NCBI GenBank assembly: GCA_003024785.1
Contig: PUQB01000051.1
Span: forward strand, 203,194 to 267,193
Direction of reading: 5' to 3'
From: Selaginella tamariscina
Taxonomy: Eukaryota > Streptophyta > Lycopodiopsida > Selaginellales > Selaginellaceae
DNA: 64,000 nucleotides
Both the position numbers and the translations under genes were made by a program. Every line of letters begins with the position of its first letter. Position 1 is the stretch's first letter. The notes beneath the pieces are model-generated. The model was given only the letters and a program-made list of their open reading frames with translations. It had not been told where the DNA came from and searched no databases. Shown here piece after piece: positions 50,633-61,387 of this stretch.

Positions 50633-51305
50633 TTATTTAAAACGTTTTAGTGATGTTGCTTCCGTTACCGTGACGTCTCCAAGTTTGATTTCAGGAACCA
50701 TTCGTGTTATTGGCTCTCCGTTTCCCTGACGGAGTTGGAAAACTTCTGACCCCATCCTGATGTCCACTCCACGGGTGAAATCTGGGATTTTCTTCTCCCA
50801 CCGCTCGAACACCTAAATATAACAAATCCAGTTAATTATAACATAAATGTTTAATATAAATAAACATTGAATATAATATATATACATATAATGTGTATGA
50901 TACCTGCACAAGTCGTTCGAACTTGTCGTTTGCTTTCCCAAACTCCTTGTTCATGCAATAGACAACGGTTGCTCCAACTACCACTGCTGCAGCAGCAACT
51001 ACATGAATACCTTCCATCTAAAATAAACAGTTCAATTTTTGTGTGGTCCTGTGTGCATATGCAAACTCCAACAGGCTGCCTTAAGCTTAAACTAAGAAAT
51101 TTTTTTACTCTTATATGCAACTTATTGATGGTCAGAAATGTCTTGTGTGTACTGTGATGACTTGCAAGTGGAAGTTACATCACATATGAAAGTTCAATTC
51201 TCTCTATATATATACGAACGTGTTCCTAGATGGAAACATGAATGGAAAAATCACACCTTGAGAGACCCTCCGCCGCCGCCGCCGCCGCCGCCCCAATTGT
51301 TCGAA
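50633..51305 (-). CDS. Unrecognised small membrane-segment protein, copy S2
   Basis: Exon 2 (50904-51017) starts MEGIHVVAAAAVVVGATVVY and ends DKFERLVQ; exon 3 (50633-50812, 60 codons with stop) reads VFERWEKKIPDFTRGVDIRM, FQLRQGNGEPITRMVPEIK and DVTVTEATSL. Both are fully open and in frame, giving 97 residues if translation begins at the exon 2 Met. Exon 1 (from 51257) still encodes a poly-Gly run (NNWGGGGG..SLK) but has no in-frame ATG, so the start has moved or an unusual start is used. Telo-boxes at about 51304-51337 are kept. This copy best preserves the C-terminal exon. Confidence 0.65.
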
Positions 51306-51789
51306 AAACCCTAGCCTTACGTTGTAAACCCTAGCCTTAAACACCTTATATAGTATTATATGTCGAGCTGTCACAGCGAAGAAAAATATATCAGCACTTC
51401 GCAAAGTGGTAAAGATCCAAATAAACGATATTGTGTTATGTAATTGTCTTATGAATGCATACATACAAATATATACCTCTCATTCATATAATAAATGCCC
51501 GTTTATATATGTCTTATAATCAATTTAGATATCTATAAACATGTAAAGATACGTATGTAAACATTAGGCTGTTGCTTGTGTTTGCATATGTTATTATGAC
51601 GACGATGTGTGTGTTGCATCCATCAGACAACAGTTATTGAATATATACAGCTAATTATATCGACATTATAAAGAATGTATATTATAATATAGACATACAT
51701 ATTAATTGGTTGAATTGCAAGTGAATACTTTGCTCGCAGAGTGTTGTTTCTAGAAAGAAAGAACGGTTTTTCTTTCTGTGTTTCAATAA

Positions 51790-52290
51790 TGATAAACTTG
51801 ATGGAAGCTCCTTTACAATGTGAACATACCCCTTCATTGTCTCAATGAAATATACATTAATATACTGATGCGCATACATGTATAATATACTCAAACCTTG
51901 ACTTGTTCCAATATGCTGTTCCTTCAAACCGAGGAAGTAACGAAGCCGGGCAACTCCAACACCATCACAAAGCTGTATCCAGAGACGAACATGAGAGAGA
52001 GCTTACATCTATTTGCATTTGGTTGAGGCCGCCAGTGCAATCCATGATTATGTATCCATTGGTTTCTTCGGGGGAGCTACATATATCTTATAGAAAATGT
52101 AGGTTACTGAACTTTATATAAGTCTGTGCGTACATAGACAACATATGCATATACATATATATGTATGTCTTACCATGCTGGTTGTTCCACCACACACATT
52201 GTTGATAGTGGTGCTTTAGTTTGGATCCACTGTTGCTATAAGATGTGCATAGTACATTCTCAGAATATTCCAGATGCACGCACAAGAACA
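51790..52290 (-). pseudogene. Plant O-fucosyltransferase gene fragment 2
   Basis: Same fragment as 49560-50020, in the next tandem unit. The donor-side motif is better kept here: SSPEETNGYIIMDCTGGLNQ near 52013-52080, preceded by an exon with SGSKLKHHYQQCVWWNNQHG near 52172-52235. The LLNATL block is damaged (about 51930-51975). 51790-51850 again reads FIETMKGYVHIVKELPS. The GGLNQ motif is what makes the family call secure. Confidence 0.7.
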
Positions 52291-52830
52291 TGGTTCATGA
52301 TACAGGTCCATATTTTGTATTGTGTGTGTGTGTGTGTGTGTTACAGAATGAATTATTGTATTGTAATTGAAGCTTGAAGAATTATATCATATATTTTCTG
52401 CTATATACAACACGTATGTATATAAGCAATATATATTGAAGGATTATCACAACATATATGTGTGCAACAGATAAGTACTATACAGAAAGCTTAGATTCAT
52501 CCTTTGTCTCAGATGTGTGTGTGTGTGTGTGTGTGTGTTGTAAGAGGTACTATTATTATAAACAGTCGACAGGATTTGCGACACTTAACAATGCTCTACG
52601 CACGCGCTACCTCGTGGTAAGCTATACACTATGTGTGTGTGCGCGTGTTTTAGCCAATTGAACACGTTATGTTAATAGGTGTTCCAGATAATTCCTCACC
52701 ATTGAAGGGACTTAACAATGACAATAGACGTTCAAGCATTTCTTCCGATCCTGAGCAAACTTCACAGTTCCAGTCTCATCATATAGAGGTGTGCGTGTGA
52801 GTGCGTGCGTGTGTATGTGTGTGATAATGT
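52291..52830 (+). pseudogene. SNAP33-like relic 3 (plus strand)
   Basis: 52275-52305 carries ACAAGAACATGGTTCATGAT (exon A end, KNMVHD); 52370-52590 is intron-derived; 52675-52790 holds exon D in good condition (GVPDNSSPLKGLNNDN, QTSQFQSH). Mirror orientation to the SNAP gene. The SNARE helices are missing. Confidence 0.65.
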
Positions 52831-53014
52831 CCCAGTGGATAGACACATGAAGAAGTACATATGCTCTTAAGTCATATACATAAAGACGTATGAACCAAAC
52901 AACCGAACACATAAACAACATTACATGTGATCTATTTCTTAATAAAATTTAAAAACTTATTTAAAATGTTTTAGTGATGTTGATTCCGTTACCGTGACGT
53001 CTTCAAGTTTGGTT

Positions 53015-53745
53015 TCAGGAACTATTACGGAGTTGGAAAACTTCTGACCCCATCCTGATGTCCACTCCACGGGTGAAATCTGGGGTTTTCTTCTCCCACC
53101 GCTCGAACACCTAAATATAACAAATCCAGTTAATTACAACATAAATGTTTAATATAAATAAACATATATCTCTGAATATAATATATACATATAATGTGTA
53201 TGATACCTGAACAAGTCGTTCGAACTTCTCCTCGTTTCCTTTTCGAAACTCCTTGTTCATGCAATAGACAACGGTTGCTCCAACTACCACTGCTGCAGCA
53301 GCAACTACATGGATACCTTCCATCTAGAATAAACAGTTAAATCTTTGTTTGTGTGGTCCTGTGTGGTATATGCAAAATCCAACAGGCTGCCTTAAGCTTA
53401 ACTATGGAAAAGATTAGTGAACAAATCTACTCTTAGTGTGTACTGTGATGACTATCAATACATCACATATCAATTCTCTCTCTATATATACGAACGTTTC
53501 CCAGATGGGAAACGAAAAAAAAACACTAGTGCACTCAATTATTACAAACACAATAGATTAAGAATGTTAGCTTCAGTGCCTATTTTCGGGTGCATAATTT
53601 TTAGGGTTTTACATTTAAAATGCAGATTTTGCACCCAAAAATAAGCACTGGTTAGAATTATTAAAGAAAAAAAAGAAAATGGAAAAATCACACCTTCATA
53701 GACCCGCCGCCGCTGCCGCCGCCGCCGCAATTGTTCGAAAAACCC
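53015..53745 (-). CDS. Unrecognised small membrane-segment protein, copy S3
   Basis: Exon 2 (53207-53323) reads MEGIHVVAAAAVVVGATVVY to KFERLVQ, with two extra charged residues compared with S2 (KGNEEKF against KANDKF). Exon 3 (53015-53110) is cut short: about 32 bases coding QGNGEPITRM are deleted, so the frame ends FQLRNSS then stop, removing the conserved tail. Exon 1 (from 53694) encodes NNCGGGGSGGGSMK without an upstream ATG, but with its own Met just before the donor. Telo-boxes at 53738-53768. Probably decaying or a truncated variant. Confidence 0.55.
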
Positions 53746-54240
53746 TAGGCTTACATTGTAAACCCTAGCCAATATAGTATATATGTCGAGCTGTCACAGC
53801 GAAAAAAAATATATCAGCACTTCGCAAAGTGGTAGAGATCCAAATAAACGATATTGTGTTATGTAATTGTCTTATGAATGCATACATACAAATATATACC
53901 TCTCATTCATATAAATAAATGCTCGTTTATATATGTCTTATAATCCTATTTATATATCTATAAACATGTAAAGATACGTATGTAAACATTAGGCTGTTGC
54001 TTGTGTTTGCATATGTTTGTATGATGACCATGTGTGTGTTGCTTCCATCAGACAATAGATATTGAATATATACAGCTAATTATATCGACATTAATTGGTT
54101 AAGTTGCAAGTGAACACTTTGCTCATAGAAAGCTGTCATTTTCTTTTTCTTTTTAATTTATATATGTATATGTGTGTACAGATGGTTTATCAACCCAGAT
54201 TATATTTATTAACACGCTTCATATCAATATACAAAATGTT

Positions 54241-56034
54241 TCATCTGTGGAGAAGTTGTCTTCCGCGTTCATTTGCATTCCTCACTCGAAATTCTAACTC
54301 TGAAACATCTTCATGGAGTCGATCAAGACTCTGATTTTGGCTGTAAAATACATCAGTCAGTACACGCCCATGCGCCTGCATGTGTGTGTGTGTGTGTGTG
54401 TTAGAACTGAAATGCTTACTTATGAAGTTCTTGACCCATGTCTACTGACATTGCCTTGAGCTGGTCAAGCACGTTGCTCAAGTCTGAAAGAGCTTCTTCC
54501 TGTTTCCTTTTTTTTTTCTGTACACAATAATGTGTGTGGGAGTGAAAGGAGTATATGTAGTTCTTTATATGTATGACTTAAAGAGCATATGTACTTCATT
54601 TGTCCAGTCCACTGGGACAGTAATCTACAGAGTCATCACACACATACACACGCACGCATGCATACACACACTCACACATGCGAGCACACACCTCTATATG
54701 TGAATACCTGAACATGAGACTGGAATTGTGAAGTTTGCTCAGGCTCAGAAGAAATTGAACATCTGGTGTCATTGTTAAATCCCTTGAGTGGTGAGGAATT
54801 ATCTGGAACACCTATTAACATAACATAAACAAATAATAGCTAAAGCACACACACATATATACGCGCACGCGCGCGCGTGTGAGTTATAGCTTACCATGAG
54901 GTAAATCCATAGGACCAGTTAGTTCATGTCCCCTCTTGGGTCTCCATGGCTTTGAAAATATACCTCCTAGACTCGCAAGTAATTTCCCCCTGTAAGAAAC
55001 GTATCACACACACACACGCACGCACGCACACAGAGGTGGTATAAATGTTATAGTGTGAATGAAGTGAATAATACCTTGCTAAGCTCTTGCTCAAGGATTA
55101 GAGCACTATCGTGTGTACGACGGATCTGCTGGCCCTGTTCATGGAGCTGTACAATGGTTTTGTTAGCCTCCTGGCGCATATCTTCAGCTACTCGTATGCA
55201 GTTATGTATTGTAGATGTTGTTTCTTCAGACTTATCAACAGCGTGTTGTTGCAACTCTTGCATATCTTCTGGAGTACCTGTAATATATACACATAAGTTG
55301 CGTTAAGATGTCTGTGTGTGTGTGTGAAATTAAAGCATCCACATATTGCAATATTCTACATGTATACATGTATAACTGTGTAATTTATATAAGAACGTTC
55401 CTACATATGCATTTCAAATGTGGTTGTATGAGCATCTATGTAGGATACACATGTTCTAGTACAACACTACTTGACTTGGTTTCCACAATACAAAAAGTAT
55501 AAAAGTTACATAACAGTATACAGCTGACTTGTGTGTGTGTGTAGAGCATGTTGTTACAGTGTCAAAAATCCTGTCGAATGTTTATAATAATAGTATCTCT
55601 TTCAATGGACACACACACAGTCTCAGAAAGGATGGAATTAAGCTTTCTGTATAGTACTTATCTGTTGCACACACACACACTCTGTTGCTTACATATGCAT
55701 GTATATATATGTGTGTGTATATATGTGTGTCTACGTGTACACACACACACACACACCACACATATATATATATATATAGAGAGGAGAGAGAGAGAGAGAG
55801 AGAGTATGTATGTATGTATGTGTGTGTTTGTGTACATGTATACAAATGTGTATGGGTATGGACCTGGATCATGAACCATGTTCTTGTAAATTTCCTTGTT
55901 CTCGGGTACATCTTCACCAAGAAGTGCGTGGCGATTAGCACTCTGAAGAAGCATCTGTGCAGAGGGCGGCAATGCGCTGGATTTGGGGCGGCTCCCATGC
56001 GAGAAGAATCCACTTGATGCGATTCAGCAGACAT
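54241..56034 (-). CDS. SNAP33-like Qbc-SNARE
   Basis: Plant SNAP25 homologue: a soluble Qbc-SNARE that pairs with syntaxin and VAMP in membrane fusion, including cell-plate formation and defence secretion. Six exons: 55864-56034, 55075-55277, 54895-54989, 54708-54811, 54420-54517 and 54241-54340. The Qb helix reads EETTSTIHNCIRVAEDMRQE and LHEQGQQIRRTHDSAL, with the zero-layer Gln. Then LASLGGIFSKPWRPKRG, the linker conserved in plant SNAPs. The Qc helix reads EEALSDLSNVLDQLKAMSVD, MGQELH, then NQNQSLDRLHEDVSELEFRV and a C-terminal LLHR. About 260 residues, slightly short of the usual 300. Exon A changes frame once near 55998 (VDSS to HGSRPKSS), consistent with one missing base. It lacks the palmitoylated Cys cluster of animal SNAP25, as expected in plants. 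Confidence 0.85.
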
Positions 56035-56515
56035 TCCTGTACAAGAATTCGCTGCTAAAAATAAAATTTGTACAAATCCACCTTGAAACTTACTAGATCT
56101 CCTGGAATTTAATCGCCTCACAGAAGATTGACAGACTCCTCCTCGCTCAGAAGTTGAATGTGCGCACAGAGGGAAAGCCAAGAGCTAGACCTAAATTAAC
56201 GGTCTTTTTTAATGAAATTTAAATGAATATCTTCAATATTCAAAAATCAATATATCTACTCCGTTTATATTTTTATTCTATTGCTATCGTAAAGTTTCGT
56301 ATATATATTTTATTAATATTTGAACCCGAAGAAAAATAATTTAAATTGGAACGGATGTGCAAATACTGTTTGTAAATAAGACAAAATCTTTTAAATTTTT
56401 TTTTTTGTTTTTTATTAAAAGTTTACTACTCACATGTAATTTTAGATTAATGTCTAGATTACATTAATACAAATAAATAAAAAATTTAATGTTTTTTAAT
56501 TTAATAAAAGACATC

Positions 56516-56750
56516 TTAGCATGCAAGTGAGCAGTTAACTTCAACGAGTCTAACATTGGCTCCCCTTCTTCATTCACGGTATACACCGTAGTCTGAAAAA
56601 AATAAATATAAATATATTTAAAATAAAACACCTTATATTAATTAATTAATTAATTAATTTAGTTATTTTATTTACCTTTGAAGTGCTGTGCATATCAATG
56701 CTCGAAGAATGGTCTTATGTTTACAACCAGCACAGTCTCTCACTGCAAAT
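56516..56750 (-). pseudogene. PGM-like gene relic (last two exons)
   Basis: Reverse strand carries exon 6 (about 56672-56745, THKTILRALICTALG region with small changes) and exon 7 (56516-56593, VNEEGEPMLDSLKLTAHLHA region), matching 46705-46970. Upstream exons are missing. Its position next to the SNAP gene mirrors PGM next to SNAP relic 1. Confidence 0.8.
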
Positions 56751-56813
56751 ATATATAGAGAGAGAGAGACATACACACGTGTGTGTTTTTATACTTTACA
56801 TATGTTACACACA

Positions 56814-56946
56814 CAGTGATTAAATCCGTAGTCGAAAAATGCTACGGAAATGTTTAATTATTAATTATAATTACTAGTTTACTAATTATTAATCTAGTTT
56901 AATTACTAATTCGTAGCCTTTTTTTTACTACGGCATATATCACTGG
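56814..56946. mobile_element. 133-bp MITE with 9-bp target-site duplication
   Basis: Both ends begin CAGTGAT (right end read in reverse: CCAGTGAT) followed by CCGTAGT, an A-rich spacer and GCTACG, forming imperfect inverted repeats of about 35 bp. Flanked by identical TTACACACA at 56805-56813 and 56947-56955. A 9-bp duplication is typical of Mutator-type elements, and a MULE transposase lies at the other end of the window, but its ends were not compared. Confidence 0.75.
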
Positions 56947-56971
56947 TTACACACATAACATACACACATTA

Positions 56972-57066
56972 ATGGAACGTTTTCCAGGTCTAAGGAAGAA
57001 CAACGACAATTGAAAGGAGCAGTTTTTCAAGGTACTTGATATTAAGACCTCGTGATCTCAGTAGAC
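56972..57066 (+). pseudogene. RAD9 exon 4 relic (plus strand)
   Basis: Starts AACGTTTTCCAGGTCTAAGG as in RAD9 exon 4, skips the WITCNNDIE codons, then reads IERSSFSRYLILRPRDLSR-like codons and fades. It lies just beyond the PGM relic, as RAD9 lies beyond PGM in the left arm, in mirror orientation. Confidence 0.75.
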
Positions 57067-57236
57067 CAGTGTTGTTCATTACAAATGTGAGAAGCTACAA
57101 CGATGTACATTTTTTTATGTATAATTCGTGGTAGTTTGTCTGTTTAGTATGTCTGACTACGTGCTCTCTCTCTCTCTCTCTCTCTCTCACTCACACACCA
57201 ACACACACACACACACACACGCACATGCGACTAATG

Positions 57237-57533
57237 TAAGTTTTAGGAAGCCTATGAGCTCCATTGCAGCTACAGAAGAGGAAGACGAGCAGGATGCAGA
57301 GAGAGACGTACCCAGAAGTCAACTTACATTGAGTGAACTACGTCTTTTCCTGGCTAGTGAAGCACTTAAGACCGTCTTCTAGAGCTGTTAACTCGACTGA
57401 ACACTGAGGTTGAAGATATTAAGTGCGTGGGTTCCGATTATCATCTTTCTGCACCGTAAGGTTCTAGTCAGGGGCTACTACTTGGACTTCTGGTGATAGA
57501 TCATGGTCATTGTCCTGTTCAAGGAAAGCAGAT

Positions 57534-57564
<31 letters not shown>

Positions 57565-57840
57565 AGAGGAGAGAGAGAGAGAAGAATATGCATCATGATA
57601 TATATATCATCATTACATGCATACATATATTGCAATTATTAAGTAGGAACCGTGAGAAGGGACTGACAGTTCTTGGACACGGAATGGGACTGACAGTGTC
57701 TTGTGTTTTTCAAGGAATATACAAGGTGAACTATATATATATATATATATTACACAGAAGCCTTTCACAATACAACACACAGGCTTCAATAATTTTCTTG
57801 AATTCAAACCTAACAACGACAACAATTATATCAGCACATG
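57237..57840 (+). pseudogene. UGT type II relic c (plus strand)
   Basis: Exon 2 (about 57247-57522) begins with an insertion of acidic codons (ATEEEDEQDAERDVP), then LSELRLFLASEALK and a base loss before LELLTRL. Then (GT)n-(GA)n and a 3' block (57640-57730) joining NREKGL codons to the gene end without PSPG. Exon 1 is missing. Mirror counterpart of relics a and b. Confidence 0.7.
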
Positions 57841-58097
57841 ACAGCAGCATATTGCCTCATCTGGACTTATCTTTGACTTCTCACCAATGTACACATCACG
57901 TATACACACGCATACATATATTGTGTGTGTAGACACGTCCTTATACCCAATTCTAAATTATTAGATACGTATCGTGCCACAGAAACATCTCATAATTCTA
58001 GATAATGCTCCTACATAGAAACATTTTATCTCTCCTTGAGGGTTTCAATAAGATCGTCTGATTCATTGAACTTTCATAAATTCTTCAATTATTTGCT

Positions 58098-58689
58098 ATG
58101 GCATCTTTAAAGAAGACATCTAAACATATCGTTCTAGTTCCTTGTCCTGCTCAAGGCCACATACCATCAATGCTCTACTTAGCAAGAAAACTCGCTCTTG
58201 AAGGCTTCGTTATCACCATTATCAATATTGACAGCATTCACGAGGTTGTGAAAAGCACCTGGTAAGCTCCCTCCTCCCTCTCTCCCTCCCTCTCTCTCTC
58301 TCTCTATCTCTCTCACACGCGCGCGCGCGACTAATGTAATTGCTTTTAGGAAGCCTATACCTGAGCAAGAAATACGACTAGAATCGATACCATTAGAGGT
58401 AAAGCTTCCAGCAGGGTTGATGCAAGCACATTGAGTGAAGCACGTGTTTTCATGGATTGTATAGAAGCACTTGAAGACCGTCTTGTAGAGCTGTTAACTC
58501 GACTTAACACCGAGGTTGGAGATATTAAGTGCGTGGTTTCGGATTATCTTCATCTTTCTGCGCCTTTCTCGGCACGTAAGGCTGGGTTTACTTCAGTTTG
58601 CTTCTGGCTGGGGCTGCTACTTGGGCTTCTATCGAGTTTAACGTCGGTAAACTGATAGATCATGGTCATTGTCCTGTTCAAGGTAAACA

Positions 58690-58759
<70 letters not shown>

Positions 58760-60173
58760 GTACGTGATATGTATATATGTATGTAGGTAATGATGGTACT
58801 TTGCTGCAGAAACAAATGCTGATCAAATTATAACATACCTGCCGGGATTGGAGCAGATAAAGGCGAAGAACTACCTATATACCTGTGGTATGAGTTTCAT
58901 ACAAAGCATTACAGGATGGCAAATGCGCTCTCCGTGCTAAAAGACTCGAGTTCGAGCCCTTGGTCCTTGTAAATTCATTTTATGAAATGGAGGCAGAAGT
59001 TTTTGATGCAGTAGATCAATCTATTGCTGGCAAGTTCGTTTCAATAGGACCTCTGTTTCCACAGAAGAACCATGACAAAAATGAGATCCAGGTACTTACG
59101 AGTCTATAAACTCTCTCTCTCTCTCTATATTGTGTGTGTGTGTAGCATTCCACATATACGTTTAAACTTTGTTAATTTAGGTGAGTTTACGGCCTGAGGA
59201 TGCAGATGCACTACGTTTTCTTGACAAACACGCACCCAACTCAGTACTCTATGTTGCATTTGGGAGCGTTCCATATTAACATTCGAGGAGTTCAAACTGC
59301 TCACAGATGGTTTGGAAGCCAGTGATTGTCTATTCTTGCTCGTAGTTCCTCAAAACTTGGTTACAGACTTGCCTCAGGACTATCTTAAGGTTCTGTACGT
59401 GCGAAGTCGTCGCACACATGCGTTGTTTATATGTATGCATATGCACATATATATCATGTATGGGTATGTATGTTTTCAAAACTTGAATTACCTACACTCT
59501 CTTGAATTACCTACTACATAGTATATTACTTAAGTCTGTGCATGCATGTCAGGTAGGCAAATACACGTGATGTGTATGTGTGCGTGTGTGTTTGAGAGAG
59601 AGAGAGAGCTGCTTATGATCTTACTTGTTGATTGTACTACGTGTTTTGTTGATCAAGGAATTTATGGAGAGGAACCGTGAGAAGGGACTGGTAGTGACTT
59701 GGGCAGCACAGCTTGCAGTTTTACAACACACAATTCGTGGGTGGATTTGTGACACATTGTGGATGGAACTCCATACTCGAAAGCTTGAGTGGGGGTGTTC
59801 CAATGCTGGGTTGGCCACGCGACAGCGATCAGAATACCAACTGTACGCTGATCCTCGAACGCAAAGGTGTAGAATTTGTGAGTATGTGTGTAAATATATA
59901 TACATTTATATAGGTGACTTATGTTGTATAGCTATATGAAATGCTCTCTCTCATCTATGTATATCATATTTTGTTTTGTAAGGTATTGGAATGGGGATTA
60001 CAAGGACCAAGGAGGGGATCGCAGAGGCAATAAGGGGATTAATGGGGAGTGAAGACGGGATAAAGATGAGACGAAATACAGAGGAGCTTGGAAAGCTTGC
60101 AAGAATAGCTGCTGCTGAAGGTGGATCTTCTTATGAAAATCTTAGAACGTTTTATAAGGAATATGCAAGGTAA
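58098..60173 (+). pseudogene. UDP-glycosyltransferase copy F (plus strand)
   Basis: The only forward copy. Exons: 58098-58261 (MASLKKTSKHIVLVPCPAQG; Cys where others have Phe, and Ser for Pro after GHIP), about 58351-58682, 58810-59091, 59181-59389, 59658-59877 and about 59983-60173. The last exon is fully open: EGIAEAIRGLMGSEDGIKMR, SSYENLRTFYKEYAR then TAA, which fixes the gene end for all copies. Single-base losses occur in exon 2 (twice) and exon 4; exon 5 has a 2-base gain and 1-base loss just after AVLQH. The PSPG box otherwise reads [20 protein letters not shown] and ends with DQ, whereas copies A-E end in EQ. It is in mirror orientation to copy E. Confidence 0.85.
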
Positions 60174-60364
60174 ACAAGGTATAAGGTAAATATCGACGTA
60201 TCTTCATCTAATCTCATGTTTATATTCAGTTAGGTTTATAACTTGTAAAATTAATATAATTTGTATTTATTAATTATTTTTAATATTTATGAACATATAC
60301 TACACGTTTATATATTACATGTATATATGTGTGTGATGTGGCAAAGATATACAGAAGCTAAAAC
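60174..60364. other. 3' flank of UGT-F
   Basis: AT-rich. Its distal part matches the reverse complement of 17630-17690, the left flank of the gypsy insertion. Confidence 0.5.
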
Positions 60365-60422
60365 GCGCCCGACAGAAATCGAACCGCGACTTTCTACTTA
60401 GGAAAAGACGCTCTACAGGCGC
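60365..60422 (-). pseudogene. tRNA-Arg(CCU) relic with a shortened D arm
   Basis: Reverse strand reads GCGCCTGTAGAGCGTC, TTTTCCTAAGTAGAAAGTCG, CGGTTCGATTTCTG and GGGCGC. Most of the D loop is missing. It pairs with the relic at 17574 as part of one duplicated module (60300-60670). Confidence 0.75.
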
Positions 60423-60900
60423 TTTGCAAAATAATAATAAATAAAATAAAAATAAAAATGAGAAACAGGCTTTAACCATGTTTAAAGTTCCTTTTTTAAA
60501 TTTCTTGTGTGTGTGAGGGAGAGACATACAAAATATAAAACATAAACGCTGTTGTGGCTGATGGACTGAAAAGTCAATATTTAAACACACACACGCTGCT
60601 GTGCGTGGTGTCACTCTGAGGGGGCGTGTGTGGTACATTGTGAGTCCGTCCTCTACAAAGCCTAAGGTAGCAGAGTTCGTACCAATGTGTGCGTAGACAT
60701 CACACGCGCGCGTGGAAAGATACATAGAACCTTCATATATTATATATATATATATATAGCGAATAGCACATTTCTAAAGTGTCTGATAGGTAGATAACAA
60801 GGAGACAACTATGCATTTTATGCACAGGCACGCACACCATTATATAAGTGCACGCACACAAAACCTACCATGTTCATCGCTTAACGGGCAAGTCCTCCAT
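60423..60900. other. Duplicated non-coding module
   Basis: 60423-60670 matches the reverse complement of about 17390-17573 (TGTGGTACATTGTGAGTCCG, CCTCTACAAAGCCTAAGG). No gene. Confidence 0.6.
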
Positions 60901-60901
60901 G

Positions 60902-61126
60902 TATATACACATCATATATCCAAATTACCATAACTCACACATGCACATATAAAATACATATTTATGAATATATGATACAGCGTGTCTTACTTTCCATAAG
61001 GAGGAAACAAGCTATATTATATACACATCAATATATCCAATTACCATAACTCACACATGCACATATAAAATACATATTTATGACATATATGATACAGCGT
61101 TTCCATAAGGAGGAAACAAGCTATAT
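60902..61126. repeat. Two tandem copies of a ~112-bp unit
   Basis: 60902-61017 and 61018-61126 share ATTACCATAACTCACACATG, CACATATAAAATACATATTT and CCATAAGGAGGAAACAAGCT, with small indels between copies. Confidence 0.85.
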
Positions 61127-61167
61127 GTGTATATATGTGTACAAACAAACATATTGTATGTAATCAG

Positions 61168-61240
61168 TGCGCCAGACAGGGGTCGAACCTGCGACTTTCT
61201 GCTTAGGAAGCAGACGCTCTATCCACTGAGCTACAGGCGC
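61168..61240 (-). tRNA. tRNA-Arg (anticodon CCU)
   Basis: 73 nt on the reverse strand: GCGCCTGTAGCTCAGTGGAT (5' end and D arm), anticodon arm with loop TTCCTAA and stem TCTGC/GCAGA, and T arm GCAGGTTCGACCCCTGT; no CCA encoded. The acceptor stem has a single T-T opposition at pair 6, as I recall for plant tRNA-Arg(CCU). Decodes AGG. All arms fold, and A and B box positions are intact. Confidence 0.92.
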
Positions 61241-61304
61241 TTATACATAAACATTTTCCGGTGAAACCAATAAAATGAGTTGCTACGTGGTTGTTAAGTA
61301 TTAT

Positions 61305-61320
61305 TAGGGTTTAGGGTTTA
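61305..61320 (+). promoter_or_regulatory. Telo-box pair upstream of PPR fragment
   Basis: AGGGTTTAGGGTTTA is the reverse complement of two overlapping AAACCCTA boxes. It lies about 80-100 bp before the PPR coding start. Confidence 0.5.
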
Positions 61321-61387
61321 TGGAGGATGCACATACACGCTGACAGACACGCACACACGTGAAATTAGGCTCTCATACACATACACT

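Noticed and set aside
55582-56181. 199-codon open frame starting MAFPLCAHST
   Set aside because: It runs through SNAP exon A in a mixed frame and then into the (CA)n/(TA)n intron. The SNAP reading explains the region.
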